Shown here one piece after another: positions 36,176 through 46,766 of a stretch of 64,000 nt of DNA; within the stretch, counting starts at the first letter, position 1, and the number at the start of each line of letters is the position of its first letter. The notes beneath the pieces were generated by a model, which did not search any database, was not told the DNA's origin, and was given only the letters and a program-made list of their open reading frames with translations. Source of the DNA: Mixta mediterraneensis (GTDB taxonomy: Bacteria > Pseudomonadota > Gammaproteobacteria > Enterobacterales > Enterobacteriaceae); NCBI RefSeq assembly GCF_014946725.1, contig NZ_JACFXY010000003.1, positions 124,001 to 188,000 of the forward strand. Direction: 5' to 3'. The position numbers and the translations under genes were made by a program.

Positions 36176-36955
36176 ATGAAAGACTGGGATCCACAGCTAT
36201 ATCGTAAGTTCGAAACAGAGAGAACTCGTCCAGCCAAAGAGTTGTTGGCGCAAATTACAACAACAGACGTGCTTCACGTAACGGATTTAGGTTGCGGCCC
36301 TGGTAACAGTACGGAATTGCTCGTCGCAGCATGGCCACAAGCCCAGGTCACTGGTATAGACACGTCTGAAGCCATGCTGACTCAGGCTCGTGAACGATTG
36401 CCGAAGTGTGATTTTCTGTATGCTGATATTCAGTCCTGGCATCCTGATACGCCGCAAAACGTCATTTATGCTAACGCATCGTTGCAGTGGCTAAACGAAC
36501 ATGACACGTTACTCCCGCATTTGATAAACCAGCTTACAGCGGGCGGCACGCTGGCTATACAAATGCCGGACAACCTCAACGAACCCTCTCACCGTTTGAT
36601 GCGAGAGGTAGCCGCGCGGGCCCCCTGGAATGCATTAATTGGGGCGCAAGCTTTAGATCGGAAAAAGCTTCTCACCGCTGAACGTTATTATGATCTGCTG
36701 ACTGAAACAGGCTGTGAAGTCAATATTTGGCGCACCACCTACTACCATGTTATGCCAGACATATCGGCTGTTATTAGCTGGCTAAAAGCGACCGGTTTAC
36801 GGCCATTTTTAGCTCCGCTGGATGATGCTCAACAGAATGCCTTTCTCGAGGCTTATCATGAGCAATTAAGCATGGCTTATTCACCGCGTGCAGACGGCCA
36901 GGTTTTGCTGTCCTTCCCACGTCTTTTTATCGTTGCAATGAAAAAGCATACATAA
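36176..36955 (+). CDS. tam: trans-aconitate 2-methyltransferase
   Basis: 259-residue SAM-dependent methyltransferase. Motif I is VTDLGCGPGNSTELL (about residues 39-53), then VTGIDTSEAMLTQARERLP and NVIYANASLQWLNEHDTLLPHL. The N-terminus MKDWDPQLYRKFETERTRPA matches Tam (DWNPxLYxxFxxERxRPA). It methylates trans-aconitate, an aconitase inhibitor. In E. coli tam is far from recA; here it sits two genes from it, divergent from the aldolase gene. Confidence 0.92.
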   Translation: MKDWDPQLYRKFETERTRPAKELLAQITTTDVLHVTDLGCGPGNSTELLVAAWPQAQVTGIDTSEAMLTQARERLPKCDFLYADIQSWHPDTPQNVIYANASLQWLNEHDTLLPHLINQLTAGGTLAIQMPDNLNEPSHRLMREVAARAPWNALIGAQALDRKKLLTAERYYDLLTETGCEVNIWRTTYYHVMPDISAVISWLKATGLRPFLAPLDDAQQNAFLEAYHEQLSMAYSPRADGQVLLSFPRLFIVAMKKHT

Positions 36956-37055
36956 ATCGGGAAAGTGGTGCGCAAATCAACCGCCTCTTATGCCAAAAAG
37001 CTTGAAAAAGCTGCTGTATTCCACCACCTTGCTAACAGCTAAACGGAGGCCAGAG

Positions 37056-37550
37056 ATGAATGATCAACAACTGCAAAGGCTTAGCGCGCAGATTGGTGAA
37101 CGACTGAAGCAGCTCGATGCAACGGTAACCTGTGCGGAATCTTGTACAGGCGGCTGGATTGCTAAAGTCATTACTGACATCAGTGGCAGTTCAGCCTGGT
37201 TTGAGCGCGGCTTCGTAACGTATAGCAATCATGCGAAACAGCAGCTTGTGGGCGTACAGGCCGTTTCATTAGAGCAGTTTGGCGCGGTAAGCGAAGCCGT
37301 TGTCCGTGAAATGGCCGTAGGCGCGCAACGCGAAGCACAGGCTGAATTTGCGGTTTCGGTCAGCGGTATTGCTGGACCAGACGGCGGTAGCGACGATAAA
37401 CCGGTGGGTACCGTCTGGTTTGCTTTTGCAGCTCCGCAAGGCAAAGTGGAAGCTTATTGTCAGCATTTTTCAGGCGATCGTGAAGCCGTAAGGCGGCAAT
37501 CTGTTGCCTGGGCGTTGCAGACGTTGTATCGCGAATTTCTGATAAATTAA
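37056..37550 (+). CDS. pncC: nicotinamide-nucleotide amidohydrolase PncC
   Basis: 164 residues from ATG 37056, preceded by GGAGG; the open frame continues upstream but without a ribosome site. It is a single CinA C-terminal domain: VTCAESCTGGWIAKVITDISGSS, FVTYSNHAKQQLVGV and VSVSGIAGPDGGSDDKPVGTVWF. It deamidates NMN to nicotinate mononucleotide in the pyridine nucleotide cycle. It directly precedes the recA promoter, as in E. coli. Confidence 0.94.
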   Translation: MNDQQLQRLSAQIGERLKQLDATVTCAESCTGGWIAKVITDISGSSAWFERGFVTYSNHAKQQLVGVQAVSLEQFGAVSEAVVREMAVGAQREAQAEFAVSVSGIAGPDGGSDDKPVGTVWFAFAAPQGKVEAYCQHFSGDREAVRRQSVAWALQTLYREFLIN

Positions 37551-37552
37551 AC

Positions 37553-37580
37553 TTGATACTGTATGACTATACAGTATAAT
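37553..37580 (+). promoter_or_regulatory. recA promoter with LexA (SOS) box
   Basis: TTGATA (37553-37558), a 16-bp spacer and TATAAT (37575-37580) form the promoter. TACTGTATGACTATACAGTA (37557-37576) is a near-consensus LexA box (CTGT-N8-ACAG) covering the spacer, the same layout as E. coli recA. Confidence 0.95.
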
Positions 37581-37645
37581 TATCGGCAACAGAAAGAGAG
37601 CAGGCACCTTGTGTGCATGGTTACCCGGCATGATTAGGAGTTGAA

Positions 37646-38710
37646 ATGGCAATTGACGAAAACAAACAGAAGGCTTTAGCAGCCGCACTGGGCCAGATTG
37701 AGAAGCAATTCGGTAAAGGCTCCATCATGCGTCTGGGTGAAGATCGCTCAATGAACGTAGAGACTATTTCTACCGGTTCGCTCTCACTGGACATCGCACT
37801 GGGTGCAGGCGGCCTGCCTATGGGGCGTATCGTCGAGATTTATGGCCCGGAAGCCTCTGGTAAAACCACGCTAACGTTGCAGGTCATTGCAGCGGCGCAG
37901 CGTAAAGGCAAAACCTGTGCCTTTATCGACGCAGAACACGCCCTGGATCCGGTTTACGCTAAAAAGCTGGGTGTTGATATTGATAATCTGCTGTGTTCTC
38001 AGCCAGACACCGGTGAGCAGGCGCTGGAGATCTGTGATGCGTTAGCACGCTCCGGCGCTGTTGACGTTATCATTGTTGACTCTGTGGCTGCGTTGACGCC
38101 GAAGGCAGAAATCGAAGGTGAAATTGGTGACTCACATATGGGCCTCGCGGCACGTATGATGAGCCAGGCGATGCGTAAGCTGGCCGGTAATCTCAAACAG
38201 TCCAATACGCTGCTGATTTTCATCAACCAGATCCGTATGAAAATTGGTGTAATGTTCGGTAACCCGGAAACCACTACGGGTGGTAACGCGCTCAAGTTTT
38301 ACGCGTCCGTCCGCCTGGATATTCGCCGTATCGGTGCGATTAAAGAAGGCGATAACGTAGTCGGTAGCGAAACGCGCGTTAAAGTAGTGAAGAACAAAAT
38401 CGCGGCACCCTTTAAACAAGCTGAATTCCAGATTATGTATGGTGAAGGTATCAATACGTTTGGTGAGCTGGTCGATTTAGGCGTGAAGCATAAGCTGATT
38501 GAAAAAGCTGGCGCATGGTACAGCTACAATGGCGATAAGATTGGTCAGGGTAAAGCGAATGCGGGCAACTTCCTGAAAGAAAATGCAGCAATAGCGAATG
38601 AAATTGACCTGAAGCTGCGCGATATGCTTCTCAACGGTGAAAGCAGTCCAGCGGTTGTGCCTGCTGATGACGCTGAAAACGTTGCGAGCGAAGCGAACGA
38701 AGACTTCTAG
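37646..38710 (+). CDS. recA: RecA recombinase
   Basis: 354 residues. It forms filaments on single-stranded DNA, drives strand exchange and stimulates LexA cleavage. Walker A is GPEASGKT (residues 67-74) and Walker B is [15 protein letters not shown]. The L2 loop region follows [30 protein letters not shown] in two conserved pieces ([15 protein letters not shown] and TTGGNALKF). The acidic tail [21 protein letters not shown] differs from E. coli and hints at another genus. TAGGAG precedes ATG 37646. Confidence 0.98.
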   Translation: MAIDENKQKALAAALGQIEKQFGKGSIMRLGEDRSMNVETISTGSLSLDIALGAGGLPMGRIVEIYGPEASGKTTLTLQVIAAAQRKGKTCAFIDAEHALDPVYAKKLGVDIDNLLCSQPDTGEQALEICDALARSGAVDVIIVDSVAALTPKAEIEGEIGDSHMGLAARMMSQAMRKLAGNLKQSNTLLIFINQIRMKIGVMFGNPETTTGGNALKFYASVRLDIRRIGAIKEGDNVVGSETRVKVVKNKIAAPFKQAEFQIMYGEGINTFGELVDLGVKHKLIEKAGAWYSYNGDKIGQGKANAGNFLKENAAIANEIDLKLRDMLLNGESSPAVVPADDAENVASEANEDF

Positions 38711-38717
38711 TATGTTT

Positions 38718-38750
38718 ACGGGAGTGGAGAAATCTGCTCCCGTCTGTTTT
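38718..38750 (+). terminator. recA terminator
   Basis: ACGGGAG (38718-38724) pairs with CTCCCGT (38737-38743), followed by CTGTTTT. It lies eight bases after the recA stop. Read-through would feed recX, as in other enterics. Confidence 0.75.
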
Positions 38751-38823
38751 CCTGCCTTTCCTTACCTTCCCTCTGCTTTGCCCTGCCGCCATAATTCCAC
38801 TCCGTTTGTATAAGGTGAGCAGT

Positions 38824-39348
38824 ATGTCTGAACAACCTCAATCGCAAGTTATTACCTTCTCTCGTTTACTTGATCGCGCGATGCGCTTATTGGCTCAACG
38901 CGATCACAGTCGCGAAGAACTAAAGCATAAATTGCAGCAGTCGGTGCAGCGAACAGCCTATATGCAACAAAAACCCCCTGAAACCATTACCGAAGAGCAA
39001 ATGGAAAAGGTGCTGGACTGGTGTCAGGAAAACGGCTGGCTCAATGATGAACGTTTCATGGTGCGCTTCATTCAAAGCCGCAGTCGTAAAGGGTATGGCC
39101 CACAACGTATACGCATGGAGCTTGCGCAAAAAGGCATTGACCGTGAATCTATCGATTTAGCGATGGAGGAAACCAGCATCGACTGGGCTGAATGCGCAGC
39201 TCAGCTTGCCGAACGTAAATTTGGGCTTCCGTTACCTAAAGAATGGAAAGAAAAGGCAAAAGTACAGCGCTTTTTGCAGTCGAAGGAATTTCTGACGGAA
39301 GATATTCAAGCCATTTTTAGAAATATTGATGACCAGGAGCCGATGTAA
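38824..39348 (+). CDS. recX: RecX regulator of RecA
   Basis: 174 residues from ATG 38824 with AAGGTGAG upstream; an in-frame non-ATG start at 38806 is less likely. Three-helix repeats are typical: RAMRLLAQRDHSREELKHKL, VLDWCQENGWLNDERFMVRFIQSRSRKGYGPQRIRMELAQKG (in repeat 2) and AQLAERKFGLP. It caps RecA filaments and lowers RecA activity. It sits 113 bases after recA in the usual recA-recX-alaS order. Confidence 0.94.
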   Translation: MSEQPQSQVITFSRLLDRAMRLLAQRDHSREELKHKLQQSVQRTAYMQQKPPETITEEQMEKVLDWCQENGWLNDERFMVRFIQSRSRKGYGPQRIRMELAQKGIDRESIDLAMEETSIDWAECAAQLAERKFGLPLPKEWKEKAKVQRFLQSKEFLTEDIQAIFRNIDDQEPM

Positions 39349-39471
39349 TTTTACTTCCAACTGAAGAAAATTTATCTTATTCCCACTTTTTTGTTCCTCT
39401 GAACAGGTAAGTCGTACGGTTGCGGCTTGCCTGAAGAGGCGGAACGTTCGTTAGCGTGATTCAGGATATTT

Positions 39472-42099
39472 ATGAGCAAGAGCACTGCTGAGATCCGTCA
39501 AGCGTTTCTCGACTTTTTTAATAGCAAGGGACATAAGGTTGTAACCAGCAGCTCCCTCGTACCGAATAACGATCCGACGTTACTGTTCACTAACGCCGGC
39601 ATGAACCAGTTTAAAGATGTTTTCCTCGGCCAGGAGAAACGTGATTATTCACGTGCAACGACTTCGCAGCGCTGCGTGCGAGCTGGCGGTAAACATAACG
39701 ATCTGGAGAACGTGGGTTACACCGCACGTCATCACACCTTTTTTGAAATGCTGGGTAACTTCAGTTTCGGTGATTATTTCAAGAAAGAAGCTATTGCATT
39801 TGCCTGGGAACTGTTAACGAGCGAGCAGTGGTTCAAACTGCCGAAAGAGCGCTTATGGGTAACTGTTTATGAAACCGATGACGAGGCTTACGATATTTGG
39901 GCCAAAGATATTGGTATTCCTCATGAACGTATCATCCGCATTGGCGATAACAAAGGCAGTGCTTACGCGTCTGATAACTTCTGGCAAATGGGCGATACCG
40001 GCCCTTGCGGCCCATGCAGTGAGATTTTCTACGATCATGGTGATCATATTTGGGGCGGACCGCCGGGAAGCCCGGAAGAAGATGGTGATCGCTATATTGA
40101 GATCTGGAATATCGTCTTTATGCAATTCAACCGCCAGGCTGATGGCACCATGCTGCCACTGCCGAAACCCTCCGTTGATACCGGCATGGGTCTGGAACGT
40201 ATTTCAGCTGTTCTTCAGCATGTTAATTCCAACTATGAAATCGATCTGTTTCAGAAACTGATCCAGGCGGTAGCTAAGGTCACTGGCGCAACCGATCTGA
40301 ATAACAAATCGTTGCGCGTTATTGCCGACCATATCCGTTCTTGCGCTTTTCTGATCGCCGATGGCGTGGTCCCGTCAAATGAAAATCGTGGATATGTGCT
40401 GCGTCGTATTATTCGTCGCGCCATTCGCCATGGCAACATGCTGGGCGCTAAAGACGCTTTCTTCTATAAACTTGTGGCGCCGTTAATCGAAGTGATGGGT
40501 GCTGCCGGGGAAGAACTCGCGCGTCAGCAGGTTCAGGTGGAAAATATCCTGAAAAGCGAGGAAGAGCAGTTTGCTAAAACGCTTGAGCGGGGCTTAGCAC
40601 TGTTAGACGAAGAGCTGACAAAACTGCAGGGTGATACGCTGGATGGCGAAACGGTTTTCCGTTTGTATGACACCTTCGGTTTTCCTGCCGACCTTACCGC
40701 TGATGTATGCCGCGAGCGTGATTTGAAAATCGACGAAGCGGGTTTCGAAAAAGCAATGGAGCAGCAGCGTCAGCGTGCACGTGAAGCGAGTGGCTTTGGC
40801 GCAGATTACAGCAATGTGATTCGCATTGATGCGGCTTCCTCCTTTAAGGGTTACGATCAACTGGATTTAAACGCGACCGTAAAAGCGCTGTACGTGGCAG
40901 GCGAAGCTGTTGACGAAATCAGCGCTGACCAGGACGCCGTTGTGGTTCTGGATGTCACACCGTTCTATGGTGAATCCGGTGGGCAGGTGGGTGATACCGG
41001 CTTGCTGAAAGGGAAGAATGCTGAATTTAACGTACAGGATACACAAAAATATGGCCAGGCTATTGGTCATATCGGTAAGCTGACAACTGGCCAGATACGT
41101 ATTGGCGATCGGCTGGAAGCGGAAGTTGATGCTGCACGACGTGAACGTATTCGCCTGAACCATTCTGCCACCCATTTAATGCATGAAGCGCTGCGTCAGG
41201 TGTTGGGTGAACACGTTGCTCAGAAAGGCTCGCTGGTAAACGACAAATATCTTCGTTTCGACTTCTCGCATTTTGAAGCAATGAAACCGGAAGAGATTCG
41301 TCGGGTAGAAAATATCGTCAACGCTCAGATTCGTCGCAACTGGCCTGTTGAGACCGAAGTAATGGATCTCGATGTCGCAAAATCCAGGGGTGCACGTGCG
41401 CTGTTTGGCGAAAAATACGATCAGCGTGTGCGCGTATTGACAATGGGTGATTTCTCAGTAGAGCTTTGTGGTGGCACGCATGCTGCCCGTACCGGCGACA
41501 TTGGCCTGTTCCGTATTCTGGCTGAATCCGGCACAGCGGCGGGGGTCCGTCGTATCGAAGCTATTACTGGCGAGGCCGCTTTGGCTCAGGTTAATGCGCA
41601 GAGCAGTCAACTGCTTGATCTTGCTCAGTTGGTTAAGGCAAACAGTAGTAATCTGAATGACAAAGTACGTGGATTAGTTGACCATGTTCGCGCATTAGAA
41701 AAAGAGTTACAGCAGCTGCGTGACCAGCAAGCCGCTCAGGAAAGTGCTTCACTCAGTAGCAATGCTAGAGATGTTAAAGGAGCGAAGCTGCTGATTAGCG
41801 AAATGAGTAATATCGAGCCTAAAATGCTGCGCACCATGGTTGATGATTTGAAAAACCAGCTGGGTTCAGCAGTGATTGTATTGGCGACGGTAGCGGAAGG
41901 TAAAGTCTCGCTCATTGCTGGGGTAACTAAAGATTTAACCGATCGCGTTAAGGCGGGTGAACTGATCGCAGAACTGGCGCAGCAGGTGGGTGGCAAAGGC
42001 GGCGGTCGACCTGATATGGCACAGGCGGGTGGTACTGATGCCGGGGCGCTGAAAAGTGCACTGGCAGGGGTTGAAGCCTGGGTTTCCAGCCGTTTGTAA
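39472..42099 (+). CDS. alaS: alanyl-tRNA synthetase
   Basis: 875 residues (E. coli 876). The class II catalytic domain has [20 protein letters not shown] and [17 protein letters not shown]. The tRNA-recognition domain follows, then the editing domain with zinc-binding [12 protein letters not shown] (about residue 563) and [13 protein letters not shown] (about 665), and the C-terminal oligomerisation/C-Ala domain. It charges tRNA-Ala and clears mischarged Ser/Gly. Intact. Confidence 0.98.
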   Translation: MSKSTAEIRQAFLDFFNSKGHKVVTSSSLVPNNDPTLLFTNAGMNQFKDVFLGQEKRDYSRATTSQRCVRAGGKHNDLENVGYTARHHTFFEMLGNFSFGDYFKKEAIAFAWELLTSEQWFKLPKERLWVTVYETDDEAYDIWAKDIGIPHERIIRIGDNKGSAYASDNFWQMGDTGPCGPCSEIFYDHGDHIWGGPPGSPEEDGDRYIEIWNIVFMQFNRQADGTMLPLPKPSVDTGMGLERISAVLQHVNSNYEIDLFQKLIQAVAKVTGATDLNNKSLRVIADHIRSCAFLIADGVVPSNENRGYVLRRIIRRAIRHGNMLGAKDAFFYKLVAPLIEVMGAAGEELARQQVQVENILKSEEEQFAKTLERGLALLDEELTKLQGDTLDGETVFRLYDTFGFPADLTADVCRERDLKIDEAGFEKAMEQQRQRAREASGFGADYSNVIRIDAASSFKGYDQLDLNATVKALYVAGEAVDEISADQDAVVVLDVTPFYGESGGQVGDTGLLKGKNAEFNVQDTQKYGQAIGHIGKLTTGQIRIGDRLEAEVDAARRERIRLNHSATHLMHEALRQVLGEHVAQKGSLVNDKYLRFDFSHFEAMKPEEIRRVENIVNAQIRRNWPVETEVMDLDVAKSRGARALFGEKYDQRVRVLTMGDFSVELCGGTHAARTGDIGLFRILAESGTAAGVRRIEAITGEAALAQVNAQSSQLLDLAQLVKANSSNLNDKVRGLVDHVRALEKELQQLRDQQAAQESASLSSNARDVKGAKLLISEMSNIEPKMLRTMVDDLKNQLGSAVIVLATVAEGKVSLIAGVTKDLTDRVKAGELIAELAQQVGGKGGGRPDMAQAGGTDAGALKSALAGVEAWVSSRL

Positions 42100-42122
42100 T
42101 GAATAAAACAAAGTATCGTAAC

Positions 42123-42155
42123 AAGCGTCAGAACTGCTGTTCCGGCGCTTTTTCA
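42123..42155 (+). terminator. probable alaS terminator
   Basis: An imperfect hairpin AGCGTCAGAAC-TGCT-GTTCCGGCGCT is followed by TTTTTC just after the alaS stop. Confidence 0.6.
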
Positions 42156-42346
42156 TTCGATGCACAGTAGCTAATGACAAAGTCAGGTTGATGCAGTGTA
42201 TTTCGGCTAAACTAACTATCAGCAGAATGTATTGGCGCATGGATGTACATTGGTGTATTTGACATAGTCTATGTTCAGCGTTTAATGATGGATAATGCCG
42301 GGAAGCCGTACAAGCCCGACTCTTTTAATCTTTCAAGGAGCAAAGA

Positions 42347-42532
42347 ATGCTTATTCTAACTCGTCGAGTTGGTGAAACCCTCATGATTGGCGATGAGGTG
42401 ACTGTAACGGTGCTGGGTGTTAAAGGTAACCAGGTTCGTATCGGTGTAAATGCACCGAAAGAAGTGTCTGTGCATCGCGAAGAAATTTATCAGCGCATCC
42501 AGGCCGAAAAAACGCAACAAACGAGCGTTTAA
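42347..42532 (+). CDS. csrA: CsrA global post-transcriptional regulator
   Basis: 61 residues, as in E. coli. [20 protein letters not shown] and the RNA-contacting [22 protein letters not shown] segment are conserved, including Leu4 and Arg44. The dimer binds GGA motifs in mRNA leaders. AAGGAG precedes the ATG at suitable spacing. It lies between alaS and tRNA-Ser, the normal enteric context. Confidence 0.97.
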   Translation: MLILTRRVGETLMIGDEVTVTVLGVKGNQVRIGVNAPKEVSVHREEIYQRIQAEKTQQTSV

Positions 42533-42540
42533 CGGATTCA

Positions 42541-42568
42541 GCGTCTCGCATTTCTGCGAGGCGCTACC
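42541..42568 (+). terminator. csrA terminator
   Basis: GCGTCTCGCA-TTTC-TGCGAGGCGC (one G-T pair) lies at 42541-42564, followed shortly by CTTTT. Confidence 0.65.
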
Positions 42569-42813
42569 GCTTTTATCTAAAGCTTCTTTTCTTTCCCTTC
42601 TCTGCATTCCTTTTTTTAAACGACACGCCTCTTTCTTTGTTGATTCTTCACTCTTTTTGCCGTCATTTTGTTCCAATTGCCTGTCATTTGTTCGATCAGG
42701 CGCGTAGTGAAAAAAAAGGGTTTGACTTATAAGTGCGGGAAAGTAATATGTGCGCCACGCAGTGCCGATGAGCGGAAACAAAGTTCAGAAGCACAGTTCG
42801 TAAGAACGCGTAA

Positions 42814-42906
42814 GGTGAGGTGGCCGAGAGGCTGAAGGCGCTCCCCTGCTAAGGGAGTATACGGTCAAAAGCTGTATCGAGGGTTCGAATCCCTCCCTCA
42901 CCGCCA
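42814..42906 (+). tRNA. serV: tRNA-Ser(GCT)
   Basis: 93 bases with encoded CCA. The acceptor stem is GGTGAGG/CCTCACC. The anticodon stem-loop CCCCTGCTAAGGGG gives anticodon GCT, reading AGC/AGT. There is a long variable arm (TATACGGTCAAAAGCTGTA) and a GGTTCGAATCC T arm. It is placed after csrA as in E. coli serV. Confidence 0.97.
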
Positions 42907-42914
42907 TTTCCGAT

Positions 42915-42991
42915 GCATCCGTAGCTCAGCTGGATAGAGTACTCGGCTACGAACCGAGCGGTCGGAGGTTCGAATCCTCCCGGATGCACCA
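42915..42991 (+). tRNA. tRNA-Arg(ACG), first copy
   Basis: 77 bases with encoded CCA. The acceptor stem is GCATCCG/CGGATGC. The loop CTACGAA gives anticodon ACG, converted to ICG in vivo. It lies eight bases after tRNA-Ser, so the pair is likely cotranscribed. E. coli carries four such genes here (argQ, Z, Y, V). Confidence 0.97.
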
Positions 42992-43084
42992 TCGGAAAAT
43001 GAGTTAGAACGTGATTTAAAGTGAACGAGCAGTTCCTTTCTTGGTGAGTAGTTAGCACCCTGTGTTGTACAAGAATTTTTAAAT

Positions 43085-43161
43085 GCATCCGTAGCTCAGC
43101 TGGATAGAGTACTCGGCTACGAACCGAGCGGTCGGAGGTTCGAATCCTCCCGGATGCACCA
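43085..43161 (+). tRNA. tRNA-Arg(ACG), second copy
   Basis: 77 bases, identical to the first copy, 93 bases downstream. No further tRNA follows before yqaB; the 43162-43450 stretch holds no gene and no obvious structure beyond AT-rich sequence. Confidence 0.97.
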
Positions 43162-43450
43162 TTTTAAGCCCGCAAATCCGCTTCAAATTTTTACCGCTTG
43201 CATACCTAACCCCTGTTCAACATCATCTCCCCCCTGACATTCCCATCGTTTCAGCTTTTCTTTTCCCCACTCCCGGCTTGTTAAAAAACGCAGTAATTCC
43301 ACGCAGTTATACCGGGTTTCATCCGATCACCTTTTTCTGAAAAGTAAAAATGCTAATGCTTTCAAAGCATTTGCTGTTCATCCCCCCTGGCGACAACCTG
43401 TGCGCATTAGGCTAAAGTAATGTCTCATTTGTTGAAGGTCCGGAGTGACA

Positions 43451-44017
43451 ATGTACGATCAATACGACGCCCTGATTTTCGATATGGACGGCACCATTCT
43501 TGATACCGAGCCGACACATCGAAAAGCGTGGCATCAGGTACTGGCGCGTTATGGATTAACGCTGGATGAAGCACGAATGGTTGGTTTCAACGGTGCGCCG
43601 ACCTGGCGACTTGCGCAGTTCATTATTGAAACGAATCGATCGTCTCACGACCCTCATCTTCTTGCGGCCGAGAAAACCGCTGCCGTCAAAGCTATGTTAT
43701 TAGAAAACGTGCACCCGCTTCCTTTAATGGACGTGGTTAAAGCCTATAACGGACGTCGCCCAATGGCCGTCGGGACGGGTAGTGAGCACAGCATGGCCGA
43801 GGCGCTATTAAATCAACTGGGCGTACGTGAGCTATTTACGGCGGTAGTTGGTGCTGATGATGTGCAGCGTCATAAACCCGAGCCAGATACTTTTTTACGT
43901 TGTGCTGAACTCATGGGTGTCGCTCCGAAACGTTGCGTTGTTTTCGAAGACGCTGATTTTGGCGTGCAGGCGGCAAAAGCCGCCGGTATGGACGTGGTTG
44001 ACGTTCGCTTACTGTGA
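43451..44017 (+). CDS. yqaB: HAD-family sugar phosphatase YqaB
   Basis: 188 residues from ATG 43451, with GGAG five to six bases upstream; a GTG at 43445 lies on top of the ribosome site. HAD motif I is LIFDMDGTILDTEP. Motif II is in MAVGTGSEH, and motif III/IV is HKPEPDTFLRCAELM then CVVFEDADFGVQAAKAAG. The E. coli relative dephosphorylates fructose-1-phosphate and 6-phosphogluconate. It overlaps yqaA by four bases. Confidence 0.93.
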   Translation: MYDQYDALIFDMDGTILDTEPTHRKAWHQVLARYGLTLDEARMVGFNGAPTWRLAQFIIETNRSSHDPHLLAAEKTAAVKAMLLENVHPLPLMDVVKAYNGRRPMAVGTGSEHSMAEALLNQLGVRELFTAVVGADDVQRHKPEPDTFLRCAELMGVAPKRCVVFEDADFGVQAAKAAGMDVVDVRLL

Positions 44018-44442
44018 GTGCAATTCTTGCTTACGCCTCTATGTTTGGCAGCAGTTTTTTAAGCGCGACGCTTTTACCGGGAAGTTCTGAAGCACTGCTG
44101 ATTGCTTTACTGATTGCTCAAAAAATATCAGTTTATGGGTTGGTTGTGGCCGCATCGTTGGGAAACACCCTGGGCGGCTTAACCAACATTTTTATTGGTC
44201 GCTTACTGCCGTTAAAACGTCAGGGGCGATGGCATGACACAGCAATAACGTGGTTGCACCGATTGGGGCCTGCAGCGCTGTTGTTTAGTTGGTTGCCGGT
44301 AGTAGGGGATCTGCTCTGCGTTCTCGCAGGCTGGTTACGCTTCGCCTGGCTCCCGGCAACTTTGTTTCTCGCTGTCGGTAAAACGCTGCGTTATATCGTT
44401 ATCGCGACCGCCACATTACAGAGCATGCAATGGTGGCATTGA
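44014..44442 (+). CDS. yqaA: inner-membrane protein YqaA (DedA-like)
   Basis: 142 residues. GTG 44014 overlaps the yqaB stop. It has four or so hydrophobic segments. The N-terminal [20 protein letters not shown] and [17 protein letters not shown] match the SNARE-associated/DedA-like YqaA family, and the C-terminal half has [15 protein letters not shown]. The function is unclear, possibly lipid transport as for DedA proteins. Confidence 0.9.
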   Translation: MSAILAYASMFGSSFLSATLLPGSSEALLIALLIAQKISVYGLVVAASLGNTLGGLTNIFIGRLLPLKRQGRWHDTAITWLHRLGPAALLFSWLPVVGDLLCVLAGWLRFAWLPATLFLAVGKTLRYIVIATATLQSMQWWH

Positions 44443-44515
44443 TTCGCACAGATTCGAGGCTACGGTTAACATTATGCTGAACAAAAATAAATTATTCTCA
44501 CAGCGGGAGGTTAAT

Positions 44516-46078
44516 GTGATCCCGGATGTATCTAAAGCGCTCTCCTGGCTGGAGGCGCATCCTAATGCTTTGAAAGGCATTGGACGTGGCATCGAACGTG
44601 AAACATTGCGTGTACAACCCAATGGTCACCTTGCGGAAAGTGGTCATCCGCTGTCATTAGGTTCTGCATTAAAGCATGACTGGATTACTACCGATTTCGC
44701 TGAAACGCTGCTTGAATTCATTACGCCGGTTGATAAAAATATCGACCATATGCTGGCTTTCCTGCGCGACATCCATCGTCACGTTGCGCGTGAGCTAGGT
44801 GAAGAGCGTATGTGGCCGTTCAGTATGCCGTGCGTTATTGAAGACGCAAACAAGATTGAACTGGCGCAATACGGCAATTCAAATATCGGCCGGATGAAAA
44901 CGCTTTATCGTGAAGGGCTGAAAAATCGTTATGGTGCGCTGATGCAAACCATCTCAGGTATTCACTACAACTTTTCGTTACCGCTGTCGTTCTGGCAAGA
45001 ATGGGCGGATGTGAAGGATATAGAAAGCGGTAAAGAAACAATTTCTGCAGGCTATCTGCGGTTAATCCGTAACTATTATCGCTTTGGCTGGGTTATTCCT
45101 TATCTGTTTGGTGCCTCGCCAGCTATTTGTTCGGGCTTTCTGCAGGGTCGTGAAAGCGCGCTACCGTTTGAAACTAACGGGGAAGGGATGCTATGGCTAC
45201 CGTATGCGACCTCGCTACGCTTGAGCGATCTGGGCTATACCAATAAATCGCAAAGTTCACTTGGCATTACCTTCAACTCTCTGGATGGCTATGTTTCCGC
45301 TCTTAAAAAGGCGATTAAAACGCCGTCAGAAGAGTTTGCGAACATGGGCATTAAAGATGCCGACGGCAACTGGCTTCAGCTCAATACGAATGTGCTGCAA
45401 ATTGAAAACGAGTTATACGCACCGATCCGTCCGAAACGCGTTACGCGTTCTGGCGAAGCGCCATCGGACGCGTTATTGCGTGGCGGCATTGAATATATTG
45501 AAGTGCGTTCGCTTGATATTAATCCGTTCTCCGCAATTGGCGTTGATGAAAACCAGGTGCGGTTCCTCGACCTGTTTTTAATCTGGTGTACATTGGCAGA
45601 TGCGCCTGAGATGAGCGCTGAAGAGTTGCAATGCACCCGCAAAAACTGGAACCGCGTCGTATTAGAAGGGCGTAAGCCCGGTCAAAAAATTGCGGTGGGA
45701 TGTGGTGAAGCAGAACATTCGCTACAGGAAGTAGGAAAAACACTCTTTGCCGATCTGCGCCGTGTCGCTGAGACGTTAGACAGCAACCAGGCCAGCACGC
45801 AATATCAACAAGTTTGCGATCAACTGGTGGCGTCGTTTGACGATCCTGAGCTAACCTATTCGGCGCGCATCCTTCACGCGATGAAGGAAAACGGTTTAAC
45901 CGGAACCGGCGTGGCACTGGCAGAGCAATATCGCCATTTGCTGTGTGAAGAGCCGCTAGAAGTGCTGAAGGAAGACGATTTCACGCGTCAGGCGCAGGAA
46001 TCTGTGGCGGCACAGCAGCAGCTTGAAGCGAGTGATGCGTTGGATTTCGAAACTTATCTGGCCAGCCGGGAAGGGTAG
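44516..46078 (+). CDS. gshA: glutamate-cysteine ligase
   Basis: 520 residues from GTG 44516, preceded by GGGAGG; an upstream ATG at 44474 extends the frame but lacks homology. [21 protein letters not shown] aligns with the E. coli start, which is also non-ATG. Conserved parts include [44 protein letters not shown] and [13 protein letters not shown]. It catalyses the first step of glutathione synthesis. Confidence 0.96.
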   Translation: MIPDVSKALSWLEAHPNALKGIGRGIERETLRVQPNGHLAESGHPLSLGSALKHDWITTDFAETLLEFITPVDKNIDHMLAFLRDIHRHVARELGEERMWPFSMPCVIEDANKIELAQYGNSNIGRMKTLYREGLKNRYGALMQTISGIHYNFSLPLSFWQEWADVKDIESGKETISAGYLRLIRNYYRFGWVIPYLFGASPAICSGFLQGRESALPFETNGEGMLWLPYATSLRLSDLGYTNKSQSSLGITFNSLDGYVSALKKAIKTPSEEFANMGIKDADGNWLQLNTNVLQIENELYAPIRPKRVTRSGEAPSDALLRGGIEYIEVRSLDINPFSAIGVDENQVRFLDLFLIWCTLADAPEMSAEELQCTRKNWNRVVLEGRKPGQKIAVGCGEAEHSLQEVGKTLFADLRRVAETLDSNQASTQYQQVCDQLVASFDDPELTYSARILHAMKENGLTGTGVALAEQYRHLLCEEPLEVLKEDDFTRQAQESVAAQQQLEASDALDFETYLASREG

Positions 46079-46083
46079 AAAAG

Positions 46084-46156
46084 AAAAAGGCCACATCAAT
46101 GTGGCCAAATTAACATCTCTGTTGTCAGGGATGATGATAACAAATGCGCGTCTTTC
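46084..46156 (-). ncRNA. micA: MicA small RNA
   Basis: The minus-strand RNA starts GAAAGACGCGCATTTGTTAT, continues CATCATCCCTG, and ends with GGCCACAT-TGAT-GTGGCC followed by TTTTTC. It matches enterobacterial MicA in sequence and length (73 bases). MicA is an Hfq-dependent antisense repressor of ompA and other envelope mRNAs, made under envelope stress. As in E. coli it is encoded between gshA and luxS, antisense to the luxS leader. Confidence 0.94.
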
Positions 46157-46162
46157 ATATAT

Positions 46163-46190
46163 TCAGACGTTGGGCGAACAGAAAAGTTTC
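46163..46190 (-). promoter_or_regulatory. sigma-E promoter of micA
   Basis: On the minus strand GAAACTT (46184-46190) and TCTGA (46163-46167) are spaced 16 bp apart, close to the sigma-E consensus (GGAACTT-N16-TCTRA). The -10 ends six bases before the micA start. Confidence 0.85.
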
Positions 46191-46228
46191 ATCGTTTTAA
46201 AAAAATTCTCAGAACAGGAGGCAACGTA

Positions 46229-46744
46229 ATGCCACTACTGGATAGTTTTACTGTTGATCATACCATCATGGCCGCGCCCGCAGTGCGTGTTGCTAAGACC
46301 ATGAAGACGCCGCATGGCGATACGATTACTGTTTTTGACCTGCGTTTCTGCCGACCCAATATTGATATTCTTACTGAACGCGGTATTCATACGCTTGAAC
46401 ATCTTTTTGCGGGATTCATGCGCGACCACCTCAATGGCGAAGGCGTTGAGATTGTCGACATTTCGCCAATGGGTTGCCGCACCGGTTTCTACATGAGCCT
46501 GATCGGTACGCCAGATGAACAGCGTGTCGCCAAAGCCTGGAAAGGTGCGATGGAAGATGTCCTGAAGGTTAAAGATCAGAATCAGATCCCAGAACTGAAT
46601 GAATATCAATGTGGTAGCTATAAGCTCCACTCGTTAGAAGAAGCGCAGCAAATTGCCCGCAATGTTCTGGCGCATGATATTGGTGTGAACCACAACGAAG
46701 AGTTGAAACTCCCTAAAGAGAAACTGCAAGAACTGCACATCTAG
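46229..46744 (+). CDS. luxS: S-ribosylhomocysteine lyase LuxS (autoinducer-2 synthesis)
   Basis: 171 residues, the E. coli length. The metal site [14 protein letters not shown] (His54, Glu57, His58), Cys84 in [11 protein letters not shown] and His near LERGIHT are conserved. It cleaves S-ribosylhomocysteine to homocysteine and DPD, the AI-2 precursor. CAGGAGG precedes the ATG. The leader overlaps micA on the other strand, so antisense processing of luxS mRNA is likely. Confidence 0.97.
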   Translation: MPLLDSFTVDHTIMAAPAVRVAKTMKTPHGDTITVFDLRFCRPNIDILTERGIHTLEHLFAGFMRDHLNGEGVEIVDISPMGCRTGFYMSLIGTPDEQRVAKAWKGAMEDVLKVKDQNQIPELNEYQCGSYKLHSLEEAQQIARNVLAHDIGVNHNEELKLPKEKLQELHI

Positions 46745-46766
46745 TTTTTGCCGTTAACGACAAAGT

